NCBI RefSeq assembly: GCF_015706575.1
Contig: NW_024037074.1
Coordinates: 17,783,334-17,847,333 of the forward strand
Reading direction: 5' to 3'
Length of the DNA stretch: 64,000 bases
Source of the DNA: Patiria miniata
Lineage: Eukaryota; Echinodermata; Asteroidea; Valvatida; Asterinidae
This document shows positions 1 through 10,519 of this stretch, one piece after another. Position 1 is the first letter of the stretch, and the number at the start of each line of letters is the position of its first letter. The notes beneath the pieces are model-generated. The model made no database searches and was not told the origin of the DNA. It saw only the letters and a list, made by a program, of their open reading frames with translations. The position numbers and the translations under genes are program-made.

Positions 1-3000
1 AGTCGAGGTACTGTCCTTGCTATGGGTGCTACTATTGTCATCGTTGCTGTCTTCATCAGAGCTTGAAGTCTTTGAGGAATCACTATCATCATCTGAATCG
101 GGTATGGTTCCTGCAAGGAAAGATCGATGAGTTCAAAGACACAGACAGTTTATTATTTCTAAGTCCATTCTGAACTAGGACTGCACTGTGGCTTCTACAA
201 ATTTGGGGTCCATGCTGTATTTATAACACAATACATACATAAATTAAAAATTAATGTGGCCTGACGTTGCGAACTTAGCAAGTTCTTCTTCAGAGGCTAA
301 AACAGAAATGACAGAGGTACATACATTAACATGGGGGTGCACACAAACATGCAGGGATGAAAGAAGAAACACAAAAGGAGGATTAGGTGGGAAAGGTGTG
401 GAAAGATGCAGGGGAGGGTGGATGAGAGAACAAAGAAACAAAGGGAGATGGCAAACCACAAGGGGTCTGGTGTGAACAGGGGAGGGACCAGAAAGGGGAA
501 GGATCAAAGGTCACAGGGAGTGGGAACGGACAAAAGAGTGTGGGAGTGAAGGGGGATAATACATACATGTACATCGCAAATTACAGAGTAAGTAAATCTC
601 AGCATAATTAAGTACAATGTAGTACATTCTACCCCCCCCCCATTTTCTCAACGGATTCACGTGGGTTGACTTTTGATCTGAGGCCCATAAAAACGGATTT
701 CCAGGGAAAACCGGAGAAATCACATCCCTGAGTTATGGTGGCATGTCTAACCCGATGTAAAAGCATAATCAGTTTACTAGTGCAGTACTCACTCCAACAG
801 ATTCCAACAAAACATGCAGTTGGATTTTGAAGGGCTGGGGGTGGTTAGGGTGAAATGGAAATACATGTTCATAGGCGAGGTAAAAACAGCTCCCGTCAGT
901 GGAAAGCAAAAAGGGCTTTTTAACATTTTCTGTTATAATGTGAGGCATTATGTGTATTTCCCGTTACCAGGACTTGAAATTTGTTAGTTAATGATCAAAG
1001 ACACTCGATTTTGGCCGTAAGAGTGTGAACTTGTTCTTTAATGTAGTTGGTTTCAGTTTCTTACTTCTACTTCTCCTTGTCACCCTTGGCTCAGCCCGCT
1101 GTTGAGTCGGCTTCTTGCTTGAGACGGGCGTGGCACTACTCCTTGCCAGCTGAGCCATCTGCCCTGACCGCTTGTACTTTTTGAATTGATAAACATCCGT
1201 TCCTTTGATCCCTGCTTCATCCAGTAATACTGTGACAAGAACACCAGTTAGAGACACATTTCAAAGTCTGGCAAAATCATTAAAATCCACAGGGGCATTG
1301 TAATGTAAGGAAGGGCATAGTGGCATTTCTGCACCATTTATTGACCCGTCTTCTGCTGAAGAAAAGTGGTGCACGTATGACTTACACGTGTCCCTGAAAC
1401 TGTTTTGACACACCAAAATCGTTACCTGACGATTCAAAGACATTAAGGACATTTCTCATCATAGACATCAAGGACATGAGGTACCAGTACCCTTGACGCA
1501 GCATTCTCTGGAGAGGGGGGGGTGGCTGTGGTCTGTCTCACGATTGACACAGATTATTGTTGATTAACGGGCTAGATGCAACGGACAAAGAAGCCAAAAT
1601 GATGTCACTGTTTAACATTTATAAGTTTTTCGGTTAAAAAAAAAAAAAAAAAAAAAAGAGGAGGCGGCCTCCAAAAAGGAAGCGGGTGGGGACGCTTAAC
1701 ATATTTTTTGTTTTTTAATTTGGCCTAACAGATATTGCGCCGGCCAATATCCACTCCTTTGATAATTTACCATCTGGTGTTTTGTTGTGTTCCTGCTCGT
1801 CTCCTTCACCCTCCTCGTCATTCTCATCGTCCTCATCTGATGACTCTGTTCGATCCTGAGCTTTCAAGAGCCTCTCCTTGTAGTTGACAGACTTTCTGGA
1901 GGATCTCACTGGCCGCTGAGAGGGTGTAGTAGAAGCCAGCATTTGCACTTTGGACCTTCTTGGTTTCTTGGCTTAACAGCAAAACAATATGAAACTTCGA
2001 TGCTTGATAAATTCATTAAGAATAAGAATAAAGCTGATATTCTGACCTACCAAAAAAAAAGACACATGTCTATTAAACTTGGGGCTGTCTGTAGTAGCAT
2101 AGTACCCCGATACATGTAGTTGTCTATGACTATGTGGACACTAAAAATGTATTTATTTTATTTATTTCTGGTATTCAAATTTTAATGGTAATGAAACAAG
2201 TATTCCTCAAAAGCACCCTAGGCACTGTAGCTCGAAAGCCTGAAGAAACCTGTAGAGAGAAGATAATGAGAAGAAATTGCAGTTTTAGAGGTGGGGAGGA
2301 AAAGCCCAGAGGAATATTCTGAGGAAAACCCACGGAATCAGATAGGGAATGAAAACCTAATTAATCCACATATTGCCCCGGGCAGGATTCGAACCCCCGG
2401 TCACAGCGGTGGAAGGCGAGGAAAGTACCGCTACGCCAACCTAACTCCCCGAAGTACTTGTCTGAATCGTTGACCACTGTTTTACCGATCAATCAAAGTT
2501 TGGCCACTTCCAAGTTCCAGAATTGGAATAACAACGTGTACAATTAACAGTGACATAATACTCATCTGCCACTTAAGTTTTAGCTCCTTTCTTGCCAAAT
2601 TTAGCTGTTGAATTGTGACGTCTCTGATTTAAAAAGATCACAAAATTCAACCGTCCCCCACTGATCATTTACCGTTCACCGAACTGACGAACAGGGCTAG
2701 GCCTACCCATTTATTTTCCCACCTCCAAGAATGAACAAAAAAATTGCAAAGGAAAACACATAGGCCTACATCATTACATGACATAAAAATGGCCATCAAT
2801 ATTTCAGAAAAAAAAGTTGACTTGTTCCTCCTACATGTAATCAAAACCCAAATCTGACAGTAAAAATAATGTTTCAGTCTTGACACAAACAAATAGGCCT
2901 AGGCCTATAGAATCTCATTTGAATTTGAGTGCCTGTGATGACTGTCTGTAGGCATAGTCAGGTAGGCCTAGTGTAAAAACAGTAGTGTTACTGTTAGGCC

Positions 3001-4195
3001 CCAGTGTTAATCAGTATTTTTACCTCAGCTCAAACTCAAACTTTCAAAGTCAAAGGAGTTTCCAACATTTCCAACAATTAATTAATATAAATTATAGCCT
3101 AGCATGAATAGCATTCCATGAACAGCTAGGCCTAGGCCTACATGAATAAAAATAGGTCATTTTATAGTCAAACATGATAACTTCTGATAGGCCTAGGCCT
3201 AATTTAAGCAAGACCTTTTTGAATTGAGATGAGTGGAATAAAATACTCTTTTAAGACTAGACATTGACATACCTCATTCATGACATTGGTGCATATTAAA
3301 AAGGAAAAATGTTGGGCCTAATCCAAGTCACTCTCTTTCTGACTCACCTTTTCCTCTATGGCAAACAAAAGTTGCCATACTGATAACAAAATAAAACCAC
3401 TCAAATTATTCCACAGGACTTGAACTTGAAGAAAATGAAGATGACCAAAATATATCTAGAGTTTATCCAACAAATAATCCAGAGCAGGATATTGAAATGA
3501 GACTGAAGTGAAAGTGAAATGTGCACAACACTACTTCAACTTCACTAGCTGATACAAAAGTGAGAGATAGCATGCAATCCATGAAGCAAAATAAACCCTC
3601 TCATTGGCTATAAGTTGTTCTTTTCATTTGCATATGCAAATCTCTCACCAACATGATTACCAAATATGGTAATGAAATTTGTGTGGGGTGATTATCTAGG
3701 TCAGAGAAGTTGGCATCATGCCAGATCACCCCCATTTCGCTGATGCATGCCTCAAGCTAGCTTGATGACTTAAATAAAAGTTCGTCGAACTTTGTGATTT
3801 TTAGGCTTGATCATGCATACCTCAATCTTAGGAAAATTCTGAACAATTTCCAATGTGATGAGCAAATGATGTGGTTGCGGCGTGCAAATTTATGCTGGTT
3901 TTTTTAGTCTCCCGAGTGAGAAAGTCGAGATTCCACTTTCATAAGGCCTAGGCCTATACAATTTACAAACTGAAACTGTTGTGTTGTGCTGCATATTTTT
4001 ACAATGGACACTATAGTGCACTAACAACATACGATTTTCATGGTTTTTTGTGAATCTGCGGAAGTATTTTGCTAAATCTTTTCTATACAAACAATTTGTA
4101 CCTGAAGAAACCTCATCAACGGCCACTATGTGCTTAATAACTTCATCATTTCCAACAAATTGAAGCGCCACATGTTTCCCTCTGGACGCCGCCAT
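1..4195 (-). CDS. Unrecognised acidic, probably nuclear protein (5' five exons, 3' part outside window)
   Basis: I do not recognise the family. Exons by phase-consistent GT-AG joins: 4102-4195 (starts MAASRGKHVALQFVGNDE), 1730-1971, 1426-1507, 1065-1229 and <1-110. Exon 2 has a basic patch (RPVRSSRKSVNYKER) followed by a run of about 20 mostly Asp/Glu residues. Exon 4 is Lys/Arg/Ser-rich (EPRVTRRSR) and exon 5 is Ser/Asp-rich (IPDSDDDSDSSKTSSSDED). The basic patch next to acidic Ser-Asp tracts resembles chromatin proteins such as NUCKS1 or RAD51AP1 in style only; I claim no homology. Exon 3 (82 nt) is the least certain: it is supported by splice sites and phase, not by recognisable protein. 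The start ATG sits 103 bp from the divergent ZNF830 start. Donor of exon 2 abuts a dispersed repeat. Confidence 0.6.
355..550. repeat. Purine-rich tract (G/A on plus strand)
   Basis: Strongly purine-biased stretch in intron 4 of the leftmost gene, with GAGAGAACAAAGAAACAAAG-type sequence. It creates long overlapping open frames on both strands that are low-complexity and not coding. Confidence 0.6.
1570..1724 (+). repeat. Dispersed repeat, fragment of the 42.4-42.8 kb element
   Basis: Contains GATGCAACGGACAAAGAAGC, a long A run and GGAAGCGGGTGGGGACGC, and ends in AATTTGGCCTAA. The same string occurs inverted at 42415-42573. The repeat's edge lies immediately against the splice donor of the acidic-protein exon at 1730. 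Confidence 0.7.
2245..2450 (-). mobile_element. tRNA-derived SINE
   Basis: On the minus strand the 5' end reads as a tRNA-like head, with a box A-like GTTGGCGTAGCGGTAC and a box B GGTTCGAATCC. A tail follows containing GTGGGTTTTCCTCAGAATAT. It lies in intron 1 of the acidic-protein gene. It is not a functional tRNA gene: the head runs straight into the SINE body with no clear aminoacyl stem. Confidence 0.7.
2885..3960. repeat. Cluster of AGGCCTAGGCCTA palindromes
   Basis: Exact or near copies of the short palindrome occur near 2892, 3125, 3186 and 3943, with half-copies near 2962 and 3312. They lie in intron 1 of the acidic-protein gene. No other feature is visible in this AT-rich stretch. 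Confidence 0.6.
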
Positions 4196-4298
4196 CTTTC
4201 TCATCTCTCGTAATTCACTCCAATAATGAATTAACGTTTTCGAAGTGGCACGTCGGCAAGCACTGCACAAACAAACAAACGCACTCAGCATTCCCAAG
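4196..4298. promoter_or_regulatory. Compact bidirectional promoter / shared 5' region
   Basis: Only 103 bp separate the ATG of the minus-strand acidic-protein gene (4195) from the ATG of ZNF830 (4299), so both transcripts must start in or close to this segment, or overlap. No TATA box is visible. The ZNF830 start has a good context (CCAAGATGG). Confidence 0.65.
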
Positions 4299-7200
4299 AT
4301 GGCGTCTTCCAGTAGCAAAAAGAAAGTTGATCTTCGAGATTTGATGAAAAAACAACGGGCAGAGAGTAAAGCAACATCGAAAAGAATAGAGTCGCCCTTA
4401 GCCAAATATCCTTTTTCATATAGAAGTACAAATTGTGGGAAATGTGATATGGAGGAGCATGGTAATTGGAGCGTAGTTTGTAAAATGGGTTGCCCAGATT
4501 TCGGACATGTCAGACCAGACTGGGACTGCATCGACTGGGGGAGTATGACGTACCTGGACCGAGCGCTCTGTGAAAGTGAAACGTTCATAATTTAATCAGG
4601 CCAACTTTACTCACTCTTTAGCCAGCAAATTTCTCCAAAAAAATCTGTTACAGAAAAGGGCGATCGTGTAGTGTAGGGCCTCTCTGTTTAGGCTTCGATA
4701 AAATTAGAGTCGAGGCCTCGGGGGTGTTTTTTATTACTGCTAAAAATGACCTGGAAAAAATGTTGCAACCTGACGCCACTTCCGCGAAAATTTTCTTAGT
4801 ATTTCTTATCAAAATTGGAAATGTTTCTCAGTCATCAGATTCATGTCTTATCATCATTTTTGCAATGATTGACCTTTATTATATTATTATTAAGATGTTA
4901 TATGAAGAAAAAAGTAGCGTCAGGTTGCAACATTTTTCCAATGACCTTTTATACATAGAGAAGACTTCCCTGAATATAAAGACACCCTTTTTTCATGTTT
5001 TTGTAATTTTGAACAGTTTCTTGGGGTACAAATTACGATTTTCCTGCGCAGTTTACAGTTGGTGCTGTGTGATTCAGCGAATCAAGTACAAAAGTCGGTA
5101 CATGTATACATGTATAACCATGATGGTTGGTGGTGCTAATCCATTTGAGGCAAACAAAAAAATAAAAAAACAGTTTCTCGTCTTCGCCGCCGCCTGCTTT
5201 CTTTTTTCCGCCATCTTTTTTTATTTGTTTTTAATTCATACATTTTCAATACATTTTGCAAACTTTGTCGAGACATGAACATGTATATCATATACACATA
5301 TATAGTTTTCTTTATTTCCAACAAAATCGTATCTGCAATTCTACATGTGTGTAGTATTGTAGAAAGGGTGACGGCTACAATGCACACAATTTAGTATCAG
5401 TGAAAGAGTCGAGAAAATGGAAGAATCGATCAGCCATCTTGAAAAATCAGCCATCTTGGGAATATTAAACAAAGGTGTCCCACCTCCTACATGTTTTTAA
5501 AACTCCCAGACGAGAAAGTATTTTTTTAAACTTATGTTTTGTGACTTCAACTTGTCATGATTGTTCATTTTAGTATTAACTGGAACTTTGCGACTTTTAA
5601 TGCAAGGGACTAAAAACGTGAGAAAAATGCTTTCTTTAACACAGTGAAAACGTATAACAGTGTAGGCCAGCTTGTGTGTGTGGTTTGTAACTGCCAAGTG
5701 AAGAGTGAGATTGTCTGGCCAGCGCATCTCCAAGGAAAGAAGCATAAAGAGGTCTGAGAATGTCCACAGATTTTTTTGATAGTATTTTTTTGTTTGTCAG
5801 AATTTTGAACTTTTTAAAACTGAAAAACCTGTTTTTTAATTTGGCTTTTTGTACATGTATCCTTCCTTTGTAAATAACTAAACTAAAGTTAACATACCTT
5901 TCTTAACAGAATGAGCATGAAACTGTGTAATATTTAAAAGATAATTTTAAATTTCACATTTTTCATGTATAATCGTGATAATAATTATTTTTCCTATTTT
6001 ACTTCAAAATACAGGTATGTTTTAACAAATTCTGTTCAGTTACCTCCATTTGGGGCATCAAGGCACAAGGGTTATAATCAGTACCTGTTTTGATGATTTT
6101 ATGATGTTATTATCCAACTTACAATTTTGTATTCTTTTGTTATGCATTTCATTAGAATTTATCAGCATTGAGGCAAGGAAATGCACCCAATGTTCCCCAG
6201 CAGAAACCAGTCTCAACACAGCTTCACACAACGCAAACAACAGCCAAAAGGAAAGCGGAGTATGAAGTGACCTCAACTGTTTCAGAGAAGAAACCAAGAG
6301 AAAGCAGTGCACTTGGTTCAACAAAGGGGTAAGGAGTTAAGGAGCTGTAAAATTATCTTTTCAATTCAGTTTAGATGTCCCTACTGACACTCAAATCACT
6401 TTTTGTTGTCTGGCTACTAAAAAAATATGAGTATATTGCTTGACATGATGTTGAAACCGTATCATATACATAAATGGTTCAGGCATCATAATTTTACTGT
6501 CTTTTTGAAAATGCCTAATGGTACAAAATGTATACTGATTATTGTCCCTCAAAAGTCTTTCACAAGTCCAGTCATAAGATCACAAGTCAATTCACAAGTT
6601 CAGTCACAACCTACAGGAGATGGACACTGACGCGCAAAGGAATACCATTGTTCATTTGAATAGTTTGTGGCTTGACTTGAGTGGACTTTTCAGGGCTTGT
6701 TAGGTCTTGTGACGGACTTGACTACAACACCGAGGGGCATCAGTGCTTTCCAGTGAGCTTTTCTTGTCATACTTTTAGTGACGTGTTTTTTCATTTCAGG
6801 CATATCTAATCACATCCTTCCCTGAAAATGAAAACTACTTGTCACGGGAAATTCGATTTATGACCTCTTTCATCACAAAAGTTGTTGTTTGTAGCTTAGT
6901 AAAGTTCCTTCTCTGTTCGTGTTAAAAGTCTTCCTGCAGGATTTTTTGACAATGAGATCAAAAGCCCGCCCTCTGTAGATGAAGCTAAGAAATCATCCAG
7001 CAGTTCAGTGTCGGAGACTGTTGTGTCGTCTTCACTCCCATCAGGTAGGCCTACATCTTACAGTTTCTTGTTTCAAAAAGGTGTTCGAGAGTCGTCCCAA
7101 ACCAAGTTATCCTAAAATTGGAGTTAGTAATGGACATGAAAAGTTCTTTACAACTGCATCACAAAATCGAATGTGACAGGCATTGAGACCAAGTCCAGAG

Positions 7201-10200
7201 TCTAGTCAATGGAAAAATAAGTCATAAAGTTCGCCTGTCTGATACAGACAACCTGAGTCGTTCTTCAGTGTTCTTAAAGATGCGTTCCCCGTGCTACTTT
7301 AGAGTTTCATCTCGCAAAATAGTTTTTTTTTTCTTCATTTGCCTAGCAATATAAAAGTTATTCAATGTTGAAAGAGACATTAAGCCAAAATGCAAAAATC
7401 AACTGGCATTTAGTTATTGAATTATTTCTTAACAAAATTTGAATTATTGGCTGTCAGACAATAATTCGGCTCTTGCAGGGCAACTTTTTGTGCACAAAAT
7501 ATAAACCCTTTTTCAGAGGGTTGCAGACGCCCAAAATTGGATTAAAAGAGTTTTTTTTCGTTAAAACAAACCATACAAATGGAACAGTCGTTAGGACAAA
7601 AAGGCCATTTTTGAAGAGTGTGGGTTATATTTTTTTTTTTTTTTTACAGTTCGTTGATTTTGAGTTTTCATTTCCCGTTCACATATAGATTTCTTTGATT
7701 CTGGAGCACCTTCTAAAGCCGCGTCTAAACCTTCTGGCGACGAAGAAGTCAGCACATCCAACACTACAAACGGCAAAACTAAAGAAAGGTATGCTTCATC
7801 TTTCCTCGTGGTATATTCAAGTATTAAAGGGAAAATACAACATTTGCAAACATCAAAAAATAAAACTACCAAATCATTTTGAAATACCTTGCTGGACTGT
7901 TAGTGAATGACAGTGTAAAGCATCCTGTAACATCATGGCACATGGTATACTGTCATTTTCAAGAAAAGTGGTATTTTTGTATCAATTTTCAACGCTGATC
8001 GGCCGATCAGCGTTGGAAAAAACTGGCTTTTTTTCAAATACTGGCCCCAGTTGACCATCGCACTTGTTTGCAATCGATTACACACCTGTGAACGGGTACA
8101 AGCCAGCTAGACTGGTTCATTGACCTTACAATTCCCCAATATATGTAAACTGCTCTGTTTCTTCTTAAATGGAGTCAGGGAACCAGACTACAGGAAAATG
8201 ATTGTTTTTCTTGGTTTTTATAGCATTTTCGAACCCAAAACCTAAAAAAAGTCAGTGTAACTATATTTGCTATATATTTCCAACCCCCCAATTCCATCCA
8301 TTTCTGAAAATTACAGCAAAAGCAAATGATGTATATTCCCTTTAACCCTAAAGCCGCAAATTTTAATGCAATTTTGCACATGCAAATTTCTGGAACAAAG
8401 GGGTACGTATATTCTTTATAGCTGAATTCTCGTAATAGCGAGTTCATGACAGCCACATTCTACTATAATTGTTATTACTGTTGAAATTCAAAGAGTGTAA
8501 TTCTCGCAAATGGCCATTAGGAGACACGCTTAAAAAAAGTTTAGGGAGACATTTGAATGTCACCCTTCTGTTTCTATGCATGATTTTCAATGCAGGGGTG
8601 TGAAATCTCAGCTTTTAAGCTGATTTCAGCTTTTTTTGTTTTGGATTTCAGTTGTTTTTTTTTCCCTCACCTGCTGTGTACAAAAGTATAGGAGATTTCC
8701 AAAGTTCAGCTTTTTACACCTTTTTCCAGCTGTTTTCAGCTATTTTTATCAGTGGTCACTCACACCCCTGTTTATGGTCGCAAGCCTTCATCAATTCTTC
8801 GTGATGCAAAACCCAGTTTGGTGAGGGTAGGTTAAGTATAGTTTAGTTTAGGGTTAGGTGATCATTACAATTTTTTTTTTTGCACAAGTCTACGGCAATG
8901 TCTGCCAAAAGTACCATATCCCATAGACGTAATAATTTTTATGCTCATTGTACTGATGTAAGATAATTATTCTCAGTTTTTATTTTAAAAAAAATAATTG
9001 TGATAACAGAAAGCCGTCGACTACTGCAGAGGCAATCCCCGAAGGATTCTTTGACGATCCAGTTATGGATGCTAAGGTGAGTTGACTGAAGTCCAAACCC
9101 TGGACTATCATGTGTAATTAAGTAAGATTTGAGGCTTTGCATGGTGGAGATACTAAATAATGAAGGTTTGCGGAAACACCATGTGCGAATAATTTCTCAA
9201 CTAAGAGAATGGTTCTGAAAGAACCAGAGGTATAAACTCGACGTTCCGGTCAGTATGCTCTGACCGTCATCAGGAGAGTCCTGATGAGTCCTGATGACGC
9301 CCAGTGAACACAGTGATTTTCACTATGGCTCTCCTGATGACGGTCAGAGCATACTGACCGAAACGTCGAGTTTATACCTCTGGTTCTTTCAGAACCATTC
9401 CCTTAGTTGAGAAATTATTCGCACATGGTGTTTCCGCAAACCTTTCATTATCATGTGTAATTAGTTGGGAATAGTCCTGACGTCATGAAAGCAACTATGA
9501 TCGCTGGTTCACGCTTACTGCAACAGCCAAGTGAACACAGCGATTTCACTATGGCTGTTGTGAATCCGTTTCATAAGAATTAGCTTGATTCTCCTCTTTT
9601 GAGGTGAACAAACCACAACTGTGGTTAAAACTGGTGTATGGTGACAATCTGCTGGAAGGCAGGGAAGCATTTTCAGGTCCTACTTTGTGAAAGTGTTCTA
9701 TAAAGTGTTCAGTGTTCTGTGTTGTGTGTATGAAACATACATGTACTTTATTTTTGTTTCTCATAATTTTCCATGCGACGTGTAGGTCCGTAAAGTTGAA
9801 GTCAAAAACACCATGGAGGAGGAATGGAGCAAATTCCAGAAAGAAATGCAAGAAGAAAACCAGGTTAGAAAAATGAAAGGAAAGGAGACTGAGACATTAA
9901 GGATTTATTATGGCTGAAACTGATTTTTGTCCTTTTGAGGTAAGAATGAAATTACTGATACTGACCACTCGAGGCAGGCAATGTTTGTATCCCATCTTCT
10001 TTGTCTTTCATGTCATCAGGTGTCGGAGAATATTCAAGTCGAGGATGAGGAGGCGGCCCAGGTGGACAGAAACATTGACGAGATTGATGAACAGATGTAA
10101 GCAATCAGATCAGTAGACATGGCTGGCAAACTAACCAACACGTACACTGCTGGACCATTTTAAGGTTTACTCATTTGCTTTGAAGCGTCTTCATCTTCTA

Positions 10201-10519
10201 TCATGATGTCTAACTTAAACAAATCGGTAGTTAGATAGCTGTTAGATCAGTGTTTTAGTCAAGTCTATCACAAGTCCGGTCATCACAAGTAAATCAAAAG
10301 TCAGGGACTGACATTGTTCTTGCAAAATTCTCTTCCAGACACTGCTTTGCCAAAGTGGAAGCGCTGCGGGACAAGCAGGACACCATCAAGTCCGAGATGG
10401 AGGCGAAGATGCTGCATCAACCCTCAAAGAGCAAGACAGAGGAAGGCAACAGCGGCAGTGCAGACGAGGCCGAGTTTGAGGAGTTTCTGGACTGGAGGTC
10501 AAAGGGTGCCTGGAAATGA
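4299..10519 (+). CDS. ZNF830: ZNF830-like zinc finger protein (CCDC16/OMCG1)
   Basis: Nine phase-consistent exons: 4299-4425, 5645-5751, 6156-6328, 6929-7044, 7689-7788, 9010-9076, 9786-9863, 10020-10096, 10339-10519 (1026 nt, 341 residues; human is about 372). Diagnostic blocks in family order: an N-terminal LRDLMKKQR and KRIESPLAKY; one C2H2 finger (CVVC-x12-H-x5-H, exon 2); LPAGFFD; the signature EAIPEGFFDDPVMDAK (exon 6); then a coiled-coil C-terminus (EEEWSKFQKEMQ, RNIDEIDEQ, EEFLDWRSKGAWK-stop). Known family role: a nuclear protein of pre-mRNA processing and genome maintenance, needed in early mouse embryos. The exon 1/2 junction is the weakest: it inserts a few residues between AKY and NSVGQL that relatives lack, so the exon 1 donor may differ. 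An AATAAA near 11530 is a candidate poly(A) signal. Confidence 0.93.
4747..4953. mobile_element. Short terminal-inverted-repeat element (MITE-like)
   Basis: The ends carry inverted copies of AATGTTGCAACCTGACGC about 200 bp apart, in ZNF830 intron 1. The interior shows no transposase. This explains part of the 184-codon open frame here, which I do not regard as a gene. Confidence 0.65.
6546..6735. repeat. Degenerate CACAAGTC/GACTTG repeat
   Basis: Irregular reiteration of CACAAGTC, then of its complement-like GACTTG, ending in GGACTTGACTACAACACC. Related stretches lie at 10246-10305 and 17335-17540, the latter also ending in CACTACAACACC. Lies in ZNF830 intron 3. Confidence 0.55.
7953..8345 (+). 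repeat. Dispersed ~400 bp repeat, copy 1 (ZNF830 intron 5)
   Basis: Aligns by eye along its length with 54762-55145 in an SLC5A intron. Shared blocks include AGTGGTATTTTTGTATCAAT, TTTGCAATCGATTACACA, CAGGGAACCAGACT and AAAATGATTGTTTTTCTTGG. This copy alone carries a perfect 26-bp palindrome at 7990-8015 (half-site CAACGCTGATCGG). No coding frame is seen. Confidence 0.75.
9237..9276 (-). ncRNA. Hammerhead-like motif with a mutated core
   Basis: Mirror copy of the 9331-9370 motif in the other arm of the inverted repeat. CTGATGA and stem II are intact but the GAAA box reads GGAA, so a conserved core adenine is lost and this copy is probably inactive. Confidence 0.5.
9331..9370 (+). ncRNA. Hammerhead ribozyme-like motif
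   Basis: Reads CTC / CTGATGA / stem II with loop AGCATA / GAAAC / GTC / GAG. CUGANGA and GAAA are the conserved hammerhead core. Stem II is GGTCAG paired with CTGACC, 6 bp, with one extra C after the core. Stem I closes with CTC/GAG. Stem III is only ACGT, so cleavage would be predicted after GTC (9367), probably as a dimer. Sequence-based only; activity is not shown. Confidence 0.65.

Larger units (their letters stand above)
9163..9452. mobile_element. Inverted-repeat element carrying hammerhead-like motifs (Penelope-like/retrozyme-type fragment)
   Basis: Long inverted repeat in ZNF830 intron 6. The left arm starts near AGGTTTGCGGAAACACCATG and the right arm is its reverse complement ending near 9452. 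Each arm contains a hammerhead-ribozyme-like core. Hammerheads of this minimal type with short stem III are known from Penelope-like retroelements and related non-autonomous retrozymes; that assignment is inference, as no reverse transcriptase is present. Related to the element at 13485-13760, which shares GATTTGAGGCTTTGC and TTTGCGGTAACACCATGTG. Confidence 0.65.

Noticed and set aside
2371-2450. Possible tRNA gene on the minus strand
   Set aside because: Boxes A and B are present but the sequence continues into a SINE body; no complete cloverleaf was found.
3890-4588. 232-codon minus-strand open frame
   Set aside because: Only the segment from 4102 to 4195 is a supported exon; the rest is intron or antisense to ZNF830 exon 1.
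4724-5278. 184-codon open frame on the plus strand
   Set aside because: It lies within ZNF830 intron 1, overlaps an inverted-repeat element, is AT-rich and has no recognisable protein.
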